From Apostichopus japonicus (taxonomy: Eukaryota; Echinodermata; Holothuroidea; Aspidochirotida; Stichopodidae), in contig NC_092577.1 in NCBI RefSeq assembly GCF_037975245.1, forward strand, positions 17,576,898 to 17,640,897: DNA of 64,000 nucleotides, in the 5' to 3' direction. The position numbers were made by a program, and so were the translations under genes. The first letter of the stretch is position 1. The number at the start of each line of letters is the position of its first letter. Below the pieces are notes generated by a model that worked only from the letters and a program-made list of their open reading frames with translations, was not told where the DNA came from and made no database searches. Shown piece after piece: positions 12,410 through 22,832 of the stretch.

Positions 12410-13900
12410 GTTGAACCAAATATCCTCTGTTCCATTAAACCATGCATGCATTATATCAGTCATCACTGCTGATAATCATCTGGAGCGAAGGCTGCTGCTT
12501 GACCTCTCAAAGACTAAGGTTAGCAAATTGTCAAAGAGCTGAGTTCAATGTCTAGATAAAGTATGGAGTATCTCACCAGTGGTGGCACTGGCCTAAATAA
12601 GCCAGGAGAGGGGCATCCCATAGATCAATGTGAAGTTTAACCAAATATCCTCTATTCATCCATTAAAACCATGCATGCATTCTATCAGTCATCACTGTTG
12701 ATAATCATCTGAAGTGGAGACTGCTGCTTGACCTCTCAAGGACAAAAGTTAGCAAATTGTCCAAAAGCTAAGTTCAATGATTGGATATAGCATGATTATT
12801 AGGGGTGTAAATATCTATTTACCTCACAACACAAAACTTGGCAATTGTCCAAAAGCTGAGGTAATGTTTGGATAAAAGCAAGGAGTATTACACAAGTGGT
12901 GACACCAGCCTAAGTAAACCGGGATAGAGGAGGGGGAAGGGGGTCACGTGGAGGCAACACAGATTCTTGGTGGTGTCAAAATGTATCAATTGAACAACTT
13001 TTACATATCTAACCTCGGAAAATATTGCAAATTTAAACCTGATTATAGAAGTTTTAATGAGTACCAGATCTGAGCTTGGTATTTGGTCATGTTTACCTTG
13101 TCTGTGTTATTAGCAAATTGATAACAAGTATCAATCATAATTTCCCCATAAAATTAATGTTCATATATTTACTATAGGTGATCTGATTAGCACAAAAATT
13201 GATACAAACATTCAAATAACCAAAAAAAGTAATACAAGTCAAAAGTCAGCCCGATGCAGGTCAACTATTGATTACAATAGCTAACTCCCAACCTTAATGT
13301 CCATCCATGCATGCATTCTATCAGTCATCAATGCTGATAATAATCGGAAGTGGAGACTGCTGCTTGACCTCTCAAGTACAAAAGAGAAAAAATCTGAAGG
13401 GAAAAATGCCCCTCCCCCTCCCCCTGTAGTGCCACCACTGTATCTAACTATTTCCATGGATAAAGAAGTTGAGTCATGTCAGCAATACCCTGTGTGTGAA
13501 GCATTTATTTATTACTTATTTATTTATTATTTATTTATCTATTACACAAAAAATTTCTATAGCATAGGTGCTATGTCAGAGGAATTATATCATATTGCCT
13601 ATTACTCAGTGGAAAATGGAAAGGACATACCTAAGCTCTGAAAATATTGCCATTTTGAACCTGATTAGAGAATTAATTTTCATTGAGTACCAGATCTGAG
13701 TTGGGGGTTAAGCGGCAAGGAAAAAATCTGAGGGTACCAATGCCCCCCTCCCCCTGTAGTGCCACCACCGTATCTCACTATTTCCATGGATAAGGATGTT
13801 GAGTCATGTCAGCAGTACCCTGTGTGTTTAGCGTAAATGCTTTGTCAGAGGAATTATATAATATTGCCTATATATATTATTCAGAGGAAAATGGAAAGGA
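12410..13900. repeat. Block of degenerate direct repeats
   Basis: A phrase containing CATGCATGCAT, CAGTCATCA, TGATAAT and GCTGCTTGACCTCTCAA occurs at about 12,415, 12,650 and 13,300. A second phrase (CCCCTCCCCCTGTAGTGCCA followed by TTTCCATGGATAA) occurs at about 13,410 and 13,745. The block also holds a TTTATTTATT microsatellite near 13,505-13,545. The 114-codon frame through it (13,297-13,641) just reads these repeats. Confidence 0.7.
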
Positions 13901-14727
13901 AATATTCCCCTATACCATTTGCAACTTGTCCCAAAATATCAACCATGTCACACCTTGGCACTGGGGGTTATTGCATTAAAAGTCTGAAAATTAACTTTGA
14001 CCTTGTATAACTTCACACACAATGGTCACACAGGGTTCAACCTATTGGCATTTTGATCGGTGAGATGTGAATATAGCATCAAAACTATAACAATTCAAAC
14101 ATTTTTTCTTTGCCCATTTTCTCCCCCCAAAAAACAAGTTTTTTAACATTAATTGACCTTTGGTGACCTCGGATCACATGACCGTAAAGTTTGAAAATAT
14201 TCCCCTATCATTTGCAACTTGTCCCAAAATATCATTTGTGTCACACCTTGGCACTGGGAGTTAATGCACTAAATGTCTGAAGATTAACTTTGACCTCATA
14301 TAACTTAACACACTAAGGTCACCTTGATAAACATGTTGACATTGTTGATCGGTGAGACGTTAATATAGCATTCAAACTATAAAAATTAAAACATTTTTTC
14401 TTTGGCCATTTTCTCCCCCAAAATACTATATTTTTAACATTAATTGACCTTTGGTGACCTCGGATCACATGACCGTTAAGTTTTAAAATATTCCCCTATA
14501 TCATTTGCAACTTGTCCCAAAATATCAATTGTGTCACACCTTGGCACTGGGAGTTATTGCATTAAATGTCTGAAAATTAACTTTGAACTTGTATAACTTC
14601 GCACACGAAGGTCACATGGGGGTCAACCCATTGACATTTATGATCAGAAGGTACCTTTGACATCTGAAAATAGCATCGAAACTGTGAAAATCACCAAAAC
14701 AAGTAAAGGTCACCAGAGGTCAAATTG

Positions 14728-14740
14728 AGGTCAAAGGTCA
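14728..14740 (+). promoter_or_regulatory. Perfect DR1-type nuclear-receptor motif
   Basis: AGGTCAAAGGTCA is two AGGTCA half-sites separated by one A, inside the TGACC array. Function is inferred only. Confidence 0.45.
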
Positions 14741-15133
14741 CCCAGATGCGGGTCGATAAATGGATTACACTGAAGCAATTTCCAACCCTAACGGACAATT
14801 CTCTCTCAAGTTATCGCAAAAAACTAGTTTTTTATCATTAATTGACCTTTGGTGACCTCGGATCACATGACCCTTAAGTTTGAAAATTTTCCCCTGTACC
14901 ATTTGCAACTTGTCCCAAAATATCAAACGTGACACACCTTGGCACTGGGAGTTATTCCATTAAATGTCTGAAAATTAACTTTGACCTTGTATAACTTTGC
15001 ACACGAAGGTCACACGTGTGTCAACCCATTGACATTTTTGATCGGAAGGTACCTTTGATATCCAAATCTAGCATCAAAACTAAACATTTTCTTTTTGTTC
15101 GTTTCCTCCCTAAATAAGCACATTTTTCTAATG

Positions 15134-15154
15134 TGACCTTTGACCTTTTGACCT
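15134..15154 (-). promoter_or_regulatory. Overlapping DR1 and DR2 nuclear-receptor motifs
   Basis: TGACCTTTGACCT (15,134-15,146, complement of a DR1) shares its second half-site with TGACCTTTTGACCT (15,141-15,154, complement of a DR2). Three consecutive half-sites lie within 21 bp. They sit inside the array, so regulatory use is uncertain. Confidence 0.45.
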
Positions 15155-15775
15155 CGGTTTCAGATGTAGTTTTATCTCCTGATTACAAAAACAAAACGAC
15201 AAGTCTGTACAGCCATCCTAACTCCGACCGAAAAACTTTGACCCCATATAAGTTCGCACAAAAAGGTCACACAGGGGTCAACCTATTGACATTTATGATC
15301 GGAAGGTACCTTTGACATCTAAAAATAGCATCGAAACTGTAAAAATCCCAAAAACACGTAAAGGTCACGAGAGGTCAAATTGAGGTCAAGGGTCACCCAG
15401 ATGCGGGTCGACAACATGTCGATTACATTAAGGCAACTCCCAACCCTAACGGACAATTCGTTCTCAAGTTATCGCAAAAATACTAGTTTTTTTATCATTA
15501 ATTGACCTTTGGTGACCTTGGATCACATGACTGTTAACTTTGAAAATGTTCTCCTAACCAGTTCACAACTTGTCCCAAAATATCAACCTTGTAGCACATT
15601 GGCACTGGGAGTTATTGCAGTTTTAATATTTTCGGTTTTTGGACCATAACTGACCTTTGTGGGCACCAAAAACAATAGGTCACACCTTCTACATATGGCG
15701 GATCTATAGTCCAAGTGTGGCCTCAATCCAACATTCCCTTATTGAGATAGAGCGTACCCAAGCAAGTGTCACAGA

Positions 15776-15851
15776 CGCACACACACACATACACACACAC
15801 ACACACACGCCAACCTGACTACATAGGTTCCTTTTGCTAAAGCAAGGAACC
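15776..15851. repeat. CA microsatellite followed by a GGTTCCTT palindrome
   Basis: A (CA)n run to about 15,808 is followed by GGTTCCTT at 15,826, closed by AAGGAACC ending at 15,851. GGTTCCTTGC also marks the start of the TGACC block at 63.58 kb, so this looks like a terminal signature of that repeat family. Confidence 0.7.
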
Positions 15852-16440
15852 AAAAATTGGATTCTGCCAGTTAGAATTGACATAAATGAAATGCCAAGCA
15901 GTTTAGTGAATTGGTAACAATATGCTAATATATAAACATGTTTTCAATTCTTATAATTGTCATTATTTTGGTCAGGGGTAGTAGATTATGTGCAGCTGTT
16001 CTTGTGAATGTGGGGCCTAATGTAAAATTTCCATTAATATTTGGCATGATCCCATGCACATGATCTGCATAACATTTGACATGAAGCTATCAGTAAGCAA
16101 GAATTTATATAATACATGTCATAATCTCATATAATTTATTTAAGTGTTAATGCACAAGATCATTTAAATTAGCTACAGGTGTTAAAGACATAAGTATTGG
16201 TTGTAGTTGGGGGCGCTATTCGGACAGTACTTGGCAAGAAAAATCGTAGCAGAAAACTGCAGACAGCTGGCACCATCTGAGGCTAGCAAGAAGGCCCTAA
16301 GTAGGAGGTCCATGATAGAATTGAATGTTTGGACTGTTCATGTATAACTGAGGGTGATATACAATACCTGGAAGTCTTGTGATGTGGATGGTGTCCCTTT
16401 ATGGCTATTGATAACATACAAAACTGGGATATCTGGGGGT
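15852..16440. other. Intergenic stretch, nothing recognised
   Basis: No long ORF, repeat or RNA gene could be identified between the TGACC array and the satellite. Confidence 0.4.
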
Positions 16441-18725
16441 TAGGGTCTTTCATATGCCAAGTGAGTTGCTGCTTCTAGGCTTAAGTAAATAGTAATTTTG
16501 CTTAATTAAATCTTATCGTTTCATAACATGTCAGGGAACCTTCAACAGCATGTACTGTACAAGTGAACAGTCCATTGAGTCACATACTAATGGCATTGAG
16601 TATTGTTTATGATATTGTAGAGGGGGGGGTGAGACTTAGGTGCATCTAGTTAATTGCACTTAGCAGATGACTTACCTAATCTATAAACCATTGTTTAATA
16701 GACATTAAAGAATAACTGTTTTATAATATGTCAGTGTACCGCATGAACTGTAAAAGATTGGTCCATTGAGTCACATACTAATGACATTGGGTATTGTATA
16801 TGATATTGTAGAGAGGGGGGGGGGAGGTGGGATTGAGACTTATGTGCATCTAGTTAATTGCACTTAGCAGAGGACTAACCTCAACTACGAACCATTGTTT
16901 AATAGACATAAAAGAATAACTGTTTTATAACATATCAGTGCACTGCATGTACTGTACAAGATTGGTCCATTGAGTCACATACTAATGGCATTGAGCATTG
17001 TATATGATATTGTAGAGAGGGGGTGGGAGTGTGACTTAGGTGCCTCTAGTTAATTGCACATAGCAGATGACTTACCTGAACTATGAACCATTGATTAATA
17101 GACATAAAAGAACAACTGTTTTATAACATGTCAGTGCACTGCATGTACTGTACAAGATTGGTCCATTGAGTCACATACTAATGACATTTACTATTGTATA
17201 TGGTATTGTAGAGAGGGGGTGGGAGTGAGACTTTGGTGCATCTAGTTAATTGCACATAGCAGATGACTTACCTGAACTATAAACCATTGATTAATAGACA
17301 TAAAAGAACAACTGTTTGATAACATGTCAGTGTACTGCATGTACTGTACAAGATTGGTCCATTGAGTCACATACTAATGGCATTGAGTATTGTATATGAT
17401 AGAGAGGGGCGGGTGGGAGTGAGACTTAGTTGCATCTAGTTAATTGCACTTAGCATATGACTTACCTGAACTATGAACCATTGATTAATAGACATAAAAG
17501 AACAACTGTTTTATAACATGTCAGTGTACTGCATGTATTGTACAAGATTGGTCCATTGAATTACATACTAATGGCATTGAACATTGCTTATGATATTGCA
17601 GAGAGAGGGGGCGGGTGGGAGAGAGACTTAGTTGCATCTAGTTAATTGCACTTAGCAGATGACTTACCTGAACTATGAATCATTGCTTAATAGACATAAA
17701 AGAATAACTGTTTTATAACATGTCAGTGAACCGCATGTACTGTGCAAGATTGGTCCATTGAGTCACAAACTAATGGCATTGAGTATTGTATATGATATTG
17801 TAGAGAAGGGGGGGTGGGTAGGGAGTGAGACTTAGGTGCATTTAGTTAATTTCACTTAGCAGATGACTTACCTGAACTATGAACGATTGTGCAATAGATA
17901 TAAAAGAATAACTGTTTGATAACATGTCAGGGAACCACATGTACTGTACAATATTGGTCCATTGAGTCACATACTAATGGCATTGAGTATTGATATGATA
18001 TTTTAGAGAGGGGGGGGGGGTTGGGAGTGAGACTTAGGTGCATTTAGTTAATTTCACTTAGCAGATGACTTACCTGAACTATGAACCATTGTTTAATAGA
18101 CATAAAAGAATACTGTTTGATAACATGTCAGTGACCCGCATGTACTGTACAAGATTGGTCCATTGAGTCACATACTAATGGCATTGAGTATTGTATATGA
18201 TATTGTAGAGAGGGGGGGTGGGAGTGAGACTTAGGTGCATCTAGTTAATTGCACTTAGCAGATGACTTACCTGAACTGTGAACTGTTGTTTAATAGACAT
18301 AAAAGAATAACTGTTTTATAACATGTCAGGGAACCACATGTACTGTACAAGATTGGTCCATTGGGTCACATACTAATGGCATTGAGTATTGTATATGATA
18401 TTGTAGAGAGGGGGGGTGGGAGTGAGACTTAGGTGCATCTAGTTAATTGCACTTAGCAGATGACTTACCTGAACTGTGAACTGTTGTTTAATAGACATAA
18501 AAGAATAACTGTTTTATAACATGTCAGGGAACCACATGTACTGTACAAGATTGGTCCATTGAGTCACATGCTAATGGCATTGAGTATTGTATATGCTATT
18601 GTAGAGAGGGGGGGGGGGGTTGGGAGTGAGACTTAGGTGCATCTTCTTAATTGCACTTAGCAGATGACTTACCTGAATTATGAACCGTTCTTTAATAGAC
18701 ATAAAAGAATAACTGTTTTATAACA
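16440..18725. repeat. ~200-bp satellite, about 11 tandem units
   Basis: The landmark AACATGTCAG recurs near 16,530, 16,730, 16,932, 17,130, 17,325, 17,520, 17,721, 17,925, 18,126, 18,324 and 18,522, and a final partial copy ends at about 18,725. Spacings are 195-204 bp. Each unit has GCATGTACTGTACAAG, GGTCCATTGAGTCACAT, a G-run of 5 to 12 and GCACTTAGCAGATGACTTAC. Units differ mainly in G-run length and a few substitutions. Confidence 0.95.
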
Positions 18726-19203
18726 TGTCTGTTTGAGTTGTACAGATTATTACTGTATTATCACTTAAGTTGTTCGTACTTCTTTGTACATGAACAGACT
18801 GTAGCATCGATCATGTTGCATTCCCATGGGATGGGGGGGGAATGTTACATTAATAGTGTTATATGTCTGTTTGTGTTCACAGATTATTACTGTTCACAGA
18901 TTATCACACTTATCATCACAGATCACAGATTCTCATGACAGATCACAGAGTATATTATTACACAATGTTTGTACTTCTTTGTACATTAACAGACTGTACC
19001 ATCGCTCATGTATTCCCATGGGATGGGGGTGGGTACTGTCACACATTAATAGTGTTATGTTTGTGTTCACAGATTATTACTGTATTATTATCATTGACGT
19101 TGTTGTTCGTACTTCTCTGTAGATTAACAGACTGTACCAGCGCTCATGTTGTAATCCTATGGGGGGGGGGGGGGGTACTGTCACATATTAATTGTGTTAT
19201 ATG
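18726..19203. repeat. ~139-bp minisatellite, array 1
   Basis: Units run from TCTGTTTG(A/T)GTT through CAGATTATTACTGTATTATC and GTTCGTACTTCTTTGTACAT to a CCATGGG G-run and AATAGTGTTATAT. About 3.5 units are present, some with internal duplications of CACAGATTA. The same unit forms arrays at 40,985-41,325 and 44,620-44,955. Open frames of about 100 codons here simply read the repeat. Confidence 0.9.
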
Positions 19204-19475
19204 CAGGCTGGGGAAAAGGAGGTAGCAAGGGAAGCTCGTTTGTGGGAAATCTTGGAGCAGAGATAAAAAAAAATTAAATCTTCGTCACTCGCGGGAAATT
19301 TTGGAGCAGAGATTAAAAAAATTAAAAAAACAGACAGCAAAAACATGAAGAGGGAGGAAGAAAGAAAGAAAGATGGAAAGGGAAAAATGAAAAAAAACTA
19401 AGACAATAAAACATCATATGTGAACCATTAAATTAGCACATTAAACTCTATTATTACCGATTTACCGTCAGTCAC
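19204..19475. other. A-rich spacer between the minisatellite and the DIRS left end
   Basis: Purine-rich sequence with a short internal duplication (GGGAAATCTTGGAGCAGAGA near 19,236 and again near 19,292). Nothing else was recognised. Confidence 0.4.
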
Positions 19476-19611
19476 TATTTACTTCGCTCCTCGCTTACCT
19501 GTCTCCCCACAACCTAAGCACACTCATTCTACCGCGCCTAGAATGTCCTGGTAACTTTTTAACACTGTGCACCCTTTGTGACCCGGCTTCACAGGTCACT
19601 GCCCTTCCTTC
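19476..19611 (+). repeat. DIRS left inverted terminal repeat
   Basis: Starts at TATTTACTTCGCTCCTCGC and continues through ACCTGTCTC and ACTGCCCTTCCTT. It pairs in inverted orientation with 38,766-38,900. The outermost ~15 bp differ from the right ITR (CTTCGCTCC versus GAGTGACGA). This is expected for DIRS elements, whose internal complementary region carries both versions. Confidence 0.88.
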
Positions 19612-20137
19612 TCATTCTACCAACCAAAGAGTCTAGATCGCAAATATTCGAGCGGATATTTTCCATCGGATTTCGTCCACTTTTGGTTCCTATGATCGGA
19701 AACTTTTTCCCATCCACTGTTCCTGGAAGTATTTGAAGTCGTTGCAGCCCGATAAGTATCCTTTTCTTCTTATTAGAGAGGTTTTTAGGGCTGTTTTTGT
19801 GGAGCGGCGTTCGCTTCGTTTTATTCTGTGCATAACACTAGTGCTGGTAGCAGTTCCGCGAATTGTTTACCGCAGTTACGCTAGTTCTCGCCTTTTTCGG
19901 CCCCACACGCTATTGCGTTAGTTCGTTTCCCTTCTCCGTTGTTTAGTTGTTAACTACTCATATTATTATTTTATTTAGAACTTCGTTGCTTGTTAAACTA
20001 TATATAATTGTCCCTTCTACTCTCTCCAGGCTCGTTCCTGGTTTTTTCCCCACCTTTTGTGGGCAGGCTTTAGGCCTTATCTGTTTACCTCGTAAGCCGC
20101 GGGCCTCTAGCCGACGCACGTTCCCTTACCCAACACG
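19612..20137 (+). other. DIRS 5' untranslated region
   Basis: Shares CAGCCCGATAAGTATCCTTTT (near 19,745) with the same region of the second copy (near 42,030). The 60-70 codon frames here read the leader and are not genes. Confidence 0.6.
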
Positions 20138-20425
20138 AATAACTATTCGCTAAGTATTCGAATAGCTATATAGTTGGTATTTCAAAAATTTAAGTATTCA
20201 GACTTTAGAATACCTAATCGAATACTTAAAATAACTATTCCAATAGGTATTCGAATACTTCTTTCCTTTGAATGCTTAATCGAATATTAAATATAGCTAT
20301 ACAAATAAGTATTCCAATACCTATTTCACTGAATACTTAAGGAATGCCTATTTGAATACTTATTTCCTTTGAACATATTTTTTGAATACTAAAGAAACTA
20401 TTGAACATCTATTCGAATACTAAGA
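20138..20425. repeat. Cluster of TATTCGAATA-type palindromic repeats
   Basis: At least ten diverged copies of the palindrome TATTCGAATA / AGTATTCGAATAC lie within ~290 bp. It starts where DIRS similarity stops, so it may be the edge of the inserted block. Subterminal arrays like this are common in DNA transposons. Confidence 0.75.
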
Positions 20426-20680
20426 CTTATTCAAAAATGCACATGTTCTATCATATATACTCAACTGTAATGTTGGACTCTAACTTTTTACATCCTGTTT
20501 TGCTGTACAAAGGTATAGGAGGAGACAGGACTTAGATTATTTTCAGAACAATTTGGACTTAGACAAATTTCAGTTGATTGTGGACTTAGACATTTTTCAG
20601 TTGATTGTGGACTTTCAGTTGATTGTGGACTTAGACAAATTTCTTGCTTGCGAAGATCAATGTATTTTTAGTTTATATAA

Positions 20681-22121
20681 CAACTAATTGATTTGATTTT
20701 ATTCGGCAAGATATCATTCTTCATCTACATACAAACAAAAATTGCACATAAAGATAAACATTTAAAATACAAGATGGGAATATACTTGAATGCATCAAAA
20801 AGAAAATAACATGCCAAGGATAACCCTTTAAGCTAAAAGCTTATTTCCAAAGGGGTCCTTATAACCATAAAAATACAAAAGATAAGAAATAAACTATTAA
20901 AACATCTAAAACATGCATACAAAGAAAGATATTTACAAGCTAGACATTGATATGATTTAAAAGGTAGGCTTTGGCATCTTTTTTAAAATTGTATTTCAGC
21001 AGGATGGATTTTATGTTTTCAGGTAGCCTGTTCCAATTTTTAATTGCATTGTAATAAAAAGACCCAGCACTGTGCGTTTTCATTTTGGGAAATTGAAAAT
21101 TAAAAATACTACCTCTTATGTTATGGCTATGAACACTATTTACTCTAATAAAACTCTCCCTCATATAAACTGGAGAGGTACCATGGAAAACATTAACAAC
21201 ATGATTAAGACGAAGCTGTTCAGCCCTAGTGTTGATGTTCAAAATACCAAGAGTTTTAAAGTCAGCATGATTAATGTGATAATAAAAATCTTTACCCAGA
21301 ATGAATCTGATAACTTTGTTCTGGGCACATTGTAATCTACGAGCGCGGTACTTAGATATACCTCCATACCAAGATGAGATGGAATAATCCGAACAGACAG
21401 AGAACAAGGGCTGTACAGATGGTCTTTTTCACATTTTGATTAAAATAATTAGCTTGCCTGTAGAGGAATTTGTTTTACTAATAATGCCAAGAACAATTTG
21501 TTCGCCATCAAGGTATTGGTTTAACTCCAGACCAAGGTAAACAACAGAATGTTTGGCCTTAATCAGCTGACCATTACAAACAATTGAGAAGTCAGTATAC
21601 TGACCAAGTTTACGTTTCGTCCCAAACAAAATCAACTCGGTCTTACCCATGTGTAACGACAATTTGTTTTCAATGAGCCATTTATTGCCACTCTCCAGGT
21701 TAGATGAAAGATTTTTGCCAATATTGTTAGGATCTTTGTCAGAGTAAATTAAAGCACTGTCATCGGCATATTGTAAAAGCAAGCAATTGATGGAGTTTGG
21801 CATATCATTTACATAGCAAAGAAATAAAATGGGGCCCAATATACTGCCTTGAGGCACCCCGCAAATGATGGTCAGAGGATCAGATTCAACTCTATTTATG
21901 CTAACAACTTGCCATCTACCAGAAAGATAAGATTGGAACCAGTCAGTTGATGTACTGTGGACACACATTGCGGACAGCTTATTACACAAAATTTGATGGT
22001 CTACACTGTCGAACGCCTTCTGGATATCCAATAAGATCATGCCGGTATAATTACCAGCGGCAGTTTGTTTCCTGATATGATCTTGCAGATCATATATGAT
22101 CTTGCAGATCTTTAATTGCAA
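20681..22121 (-). mobile_element. 5'-truncated LINE
   Basis: A reverse-transcriptase region on the minus strand ends in a tail that reads GAATAAAATCAAATCAATTAG on the minus strand. The same AATCAAATCAAATC-type tail ends a LINE fragment at 51.6 kb. It lacks the endonuclease and N-terminal RT. The truncation point at about 22,100 carries a duplicated GATCTTGCAGATC. It lies inside the block that splits the DIRS element. Confidence 0.8.
20940..22121 (-). pseudogene. LINE reverse transcriptase fragment (Jockey/CR1-like)
   Basis: One reading frame from 22,121 down to 20,940 encodes the RT palm and thumb and the C-terminal domain, with one in-frame TGA at about 21,429-21,431. Visible motifs are GMILLDIQKAFDSVDH, GVPQGSILGPILFLCYVND, the catalytic LLQYADD (near 21,765) and NKWLIENKLSLHMGKTE. 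The C-terminal part has RARRLQCAQNKVIRFILG and WNRLPENIK, typical of animal LINE ORF2 ends. In an intact LINE this protein performs target-primed reverse transcription in the nucleus. Here it is 5'-truncated and interrupted, so inactive. The assignment to the Jockey/CR1 group rests on motif style only. Confidence 0.85.
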
Positions 22122-22592
22122 TTAAAGAGGGATGCATTCCATATGAAGGTTGGAAGAGTATATTGATGAATATAATGTATATTGAATTGAAAAGTGGAAG
22201 AAGTTAACACATTTTCAAAAAGACAAACTTTCAACTGATATGTATGTTTGTAAATATATTTTAGTAAAGTTCAAGTATTTCTGTTGATAAATATCCAGTC
22301 AAATACACACATTTCAAGTCAAATTAAGACTTTAAACCTACATGTACAGCAATAGATATTGGTCTGTGAGAAGCGCTGGATTTAACTGAACACACACCAA
22401 ATACACTGGTACTTACAAGATGTTGAATTATATTCAATTAATATTACAATATATACTACATTAACTGGACAGCAAACCAGCAACCAACACTGGTAACAAA
22501 GATTGAGGTTAATGATATTGCATGACATCTAACCGCCTGGTATTGAAATCACCTCCTTTCAATCTACGACCAAACATATTTACGATATTAAC

Positions 22593-22731
22593 CAGTGGCG
22601 TAGCTAGACTTTTTTCCAGGGGGGCGAAATTAACAAAAAGTTCAGACTGTTCACTTGCGATTTTGACGAAATTTTACCACAAAATCTGCCAGGGGGGAGG
22701 GGGCGTGGATTCCCCCGTTCCTGCGCCACTG
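22593..22731. mobile_element. 139-bp MITE
   Basis: Begins CAGTGGCGTAGCTAGAC and ends GCGCCACTG, giving short terminal inverted repeats (CAGTGGCG / CGCCACTG). It contains two G-rich tracts and no coding capacity. CAGTGGCGTAGC termini are widespread on animal DNA transposons. No clear target duplication. Confidence 0.55.
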
Positions 22732-22832
22732 TATTTAACTATTCACATGCCTCTTCTGTCAAGGGGCCATTCCATTTGGAATTTTCCTACTTTATGTGAA
22801 AAGGGTGTTTATTTGCATGTATTAATGGATAA

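Larger units (their letters stand above)
13904..15640. repeat. TGACC-rich tandem array, about five units
   Basis: Repeated landmarks GCAACTTGTCCCAAAATATC occur near 13,921, 14,214, 14,507, 14,904 and (as CACAACTTG) 15,565. Spacings are 293, 293, about 397 and about 660 bp. Each unit also has TTGACCTTTGGTGACCTCGG and CACACCTTGGCACTGGGAGT. Longer units carry an extra segment with GAGGTCAAAGGTCACC-like text. Noncoding. Confidence 0.85.

Noticed and set aside
13297-13641. 114-codon open frame
   Set aside because: Runs through degenerate direct repeats and a TTTATTTATT microsatellite.
16440-18725. CRISPR-like regular repeats
   Set aside because: The whole 200-bp unit is conserved, with no unique spacers. 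It is a satellite in a eukaryotic genome.
18738-19225. Several overlapping frames of about 60-120 codons
   Set aside because: They translate the 139-bp minisatellite in different phases.
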